From Curvularia sp. ZM96 (lineage: Eukaryota > Ascomycota > Dothideomycetes > Pleosporales > Pleosporaceae), in NCBI GenBank assembly GCA_022457065.1, contig JAJGBQ010000008.1:124001-188000 (forward strand): DNA of 64,000 nt, in the 5' to 3' direction. Positions 63,220-64,000 of this stretch are shown piece by piece. Position 1 is the stretch's first letter; each line of letters starts with the position of its first letter. Both the position numbers and the translations under genes were made by a program. The notes beneath the pieces were generated by a model, which was given only the letters and a program-made list of their open reading frames with translations, did not search any database and was not told the origin of the DNA.

Positions 63220-63346
63220 TGTAAGCAGTTGAGGTTGTAGGAAGTATTGTGTATTATTGTGTGTATCATGATAGGAGCAAGTTTAAATACAGTGTTATTA
63301 GTCAGTGAGTAACCACGTGACCATACATGGTACTTCTGGGCTTACA
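63220..63346 (-). repeat. Short solo LTR, family A (127 bp, TSD ATATA)
   Basis: In minus orientation it starts TGTAAGCCCAGAAGTACC and ends CTTACA. ATATA flanks both sides (63215-63219 and 63347-63351). Confidence 0.92.
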
Positions 63347-63392
63347 ATATAACGTACCTCACAGGTTCGTGGCCCACTTTTGCCAAGCCCTC

Positions 63393-63860
63393 TGTTACAA
63401 GTAACAGGAAAGGATTCCTACCCTGAAGCAGGACGAGTGGTTGAGGTTCAACACCCGCCTACGTCAGAAGGAAATGATCATCGCGGGTCGTTGATCACGT
63501 GACTTGGCATCTCGCCAAGAGGGCAGATGCCACAACACCTAGAGATGTTGGGACATCGGAGGCATCTCCAGATGCCAGGATATGGGCAGAGGACACAGAT
63601 GCCAGGACCAAAGGCAATGGGTATAAGAATGGGATGGATTTCATTATTACACTCGTTGTGGTCAACTCTCATAAGTTCTTCTCTTACACAGATTGATACT
63701 TAGTTATTCTATTTTATAGAATTGATTGTCATTTCATCGGTTAACATCCAAAACTCTTTTCCACTACGAATCGCCAGACAATCGCACGGTATACTTTATC
63801 ACACCGTCTCGCCCTAACCCGGACCGAGACTAGGCAAGTATATCCCAACCCCGTGTAACA
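63393..63860 (+). repeat. Solo LTR, family B (468 bp, TSD CCCTC)
   Basis: Starts TGTTACAAGTAACAGG and ends CCCCGTGTAACA; CCCTC flanks both sides (63388-63392 and 63861-63865). It is the best-preserved copy of this family in the window. Related copies are at 18837-19265 and, as a fragment, at 37365-37522. Confidence 0.93.
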
Positions 63861-64000
63861 CCCTCACCAAAACAACCACATTATGGCGCAAAATAGCCCA
63901 CTTTGGCCCTATATAGTGCAATGCTGTATGAGATATCATTTAAAGACTATTTCTACTACCTACTTGCACGTTCGCGCGTTATGCCCAGTCTGATTGCACC

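Noticed and set aside
1..64000. CRISPR array, bacterial operons, rRNA or tRNA genes
   Set aside because: The window is eukaryotic; no regularly spaced repeat array was seen and I recognised no tRNA or rRNA, though small tRNAs could be missed by eye.

Overview
The window looks like a transposon-rich, probably accessory or subtelomere-like region of a filamentous ascomycete. Small GT-AG introns (about 45-65 nt, branch sites like CTAAC) and the gene families (FRQ clock protein, FunK1 kinase, Zn2Cys6 regulators, PTH11/rhodopsin-type membrane protein, hydrophobin, BTB and F-box proteins) suggest Pezizomycotina. The gene families and transposon types fit Dothideomycetes/Pleosporales best, which is an inference. 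Host genes are islands between transposons of every major fungal class. Many copies carry CAG to TAG or CGA to TGA changes of the kind left by repeat-induced point mutation (RIP), while others are intact.

Layout. 0-8 kb: F-box-like gene, a BTB gene (three exons), two intact Tc1/mariner-pogo elements with TA target duplications, and two 194-bp MITEs of one family. 8-14 kb: a nearly intact non-LTR retrotransposon (LINE) followed by a 425-bp foldback element. 14-20 kb: gene-poor, with a broken rhodopsin-type gene and a solo LTR. 20-28 kb: an intact FRQ-like clock gene, an intact FunK1 kinase, an orphan receiver-domain fragment of a hybrid histidine kinase and a short hydrophobin. 28-35 kb: a regulator fragment cut by a short LTR, LINE and hAT fragments, an intact mitochondrial carrier gene and a broken 2EXR-type gene. 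35-37.5 kb: a RIP-damaged pogo element joined to an LTR fragment.

The most unusual part is 38.0-44.3 kb: a hAT transposon of about 6.3 kb that carries three genes. One encodes an 834-aa hAT transposase, one a 331-aa AT-hook protein with an acidic tail, and one, on the opposite strand, a protein with a histone H3 fold domain. The H3 domain has a loop-1 length like centromeric H3 (CenH3/CENP-A) and a C-terminus unlike any H3 I know. All three genes are interrupted by very short introns, nearly all built around the motif TTATCACAG, usually as two direct copies, and the same paired motif sits at the gene boundaries. I read this as a transposon that has captured a centromere-type histone and multiplied its own class of introns. 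I know of no description of such an element.

44-64 kb: telomere-like repeat traces, pogo fragments, an intact PD-(D/E)XK-like nuclease gene, a broken TAP-like hydrolase, a RIP-damaged pogo element with 100-bp terminal repeats, an intact Zn2Cys6 regulator, a small secreted Y3-like glycan-binding protein, an integral membrane protein, and several solo LTRs of two families with clean 5-bp target duplications. All exon joins were worked out by hand from splice motifs and reading-frame arithmetic. No homology search was run.
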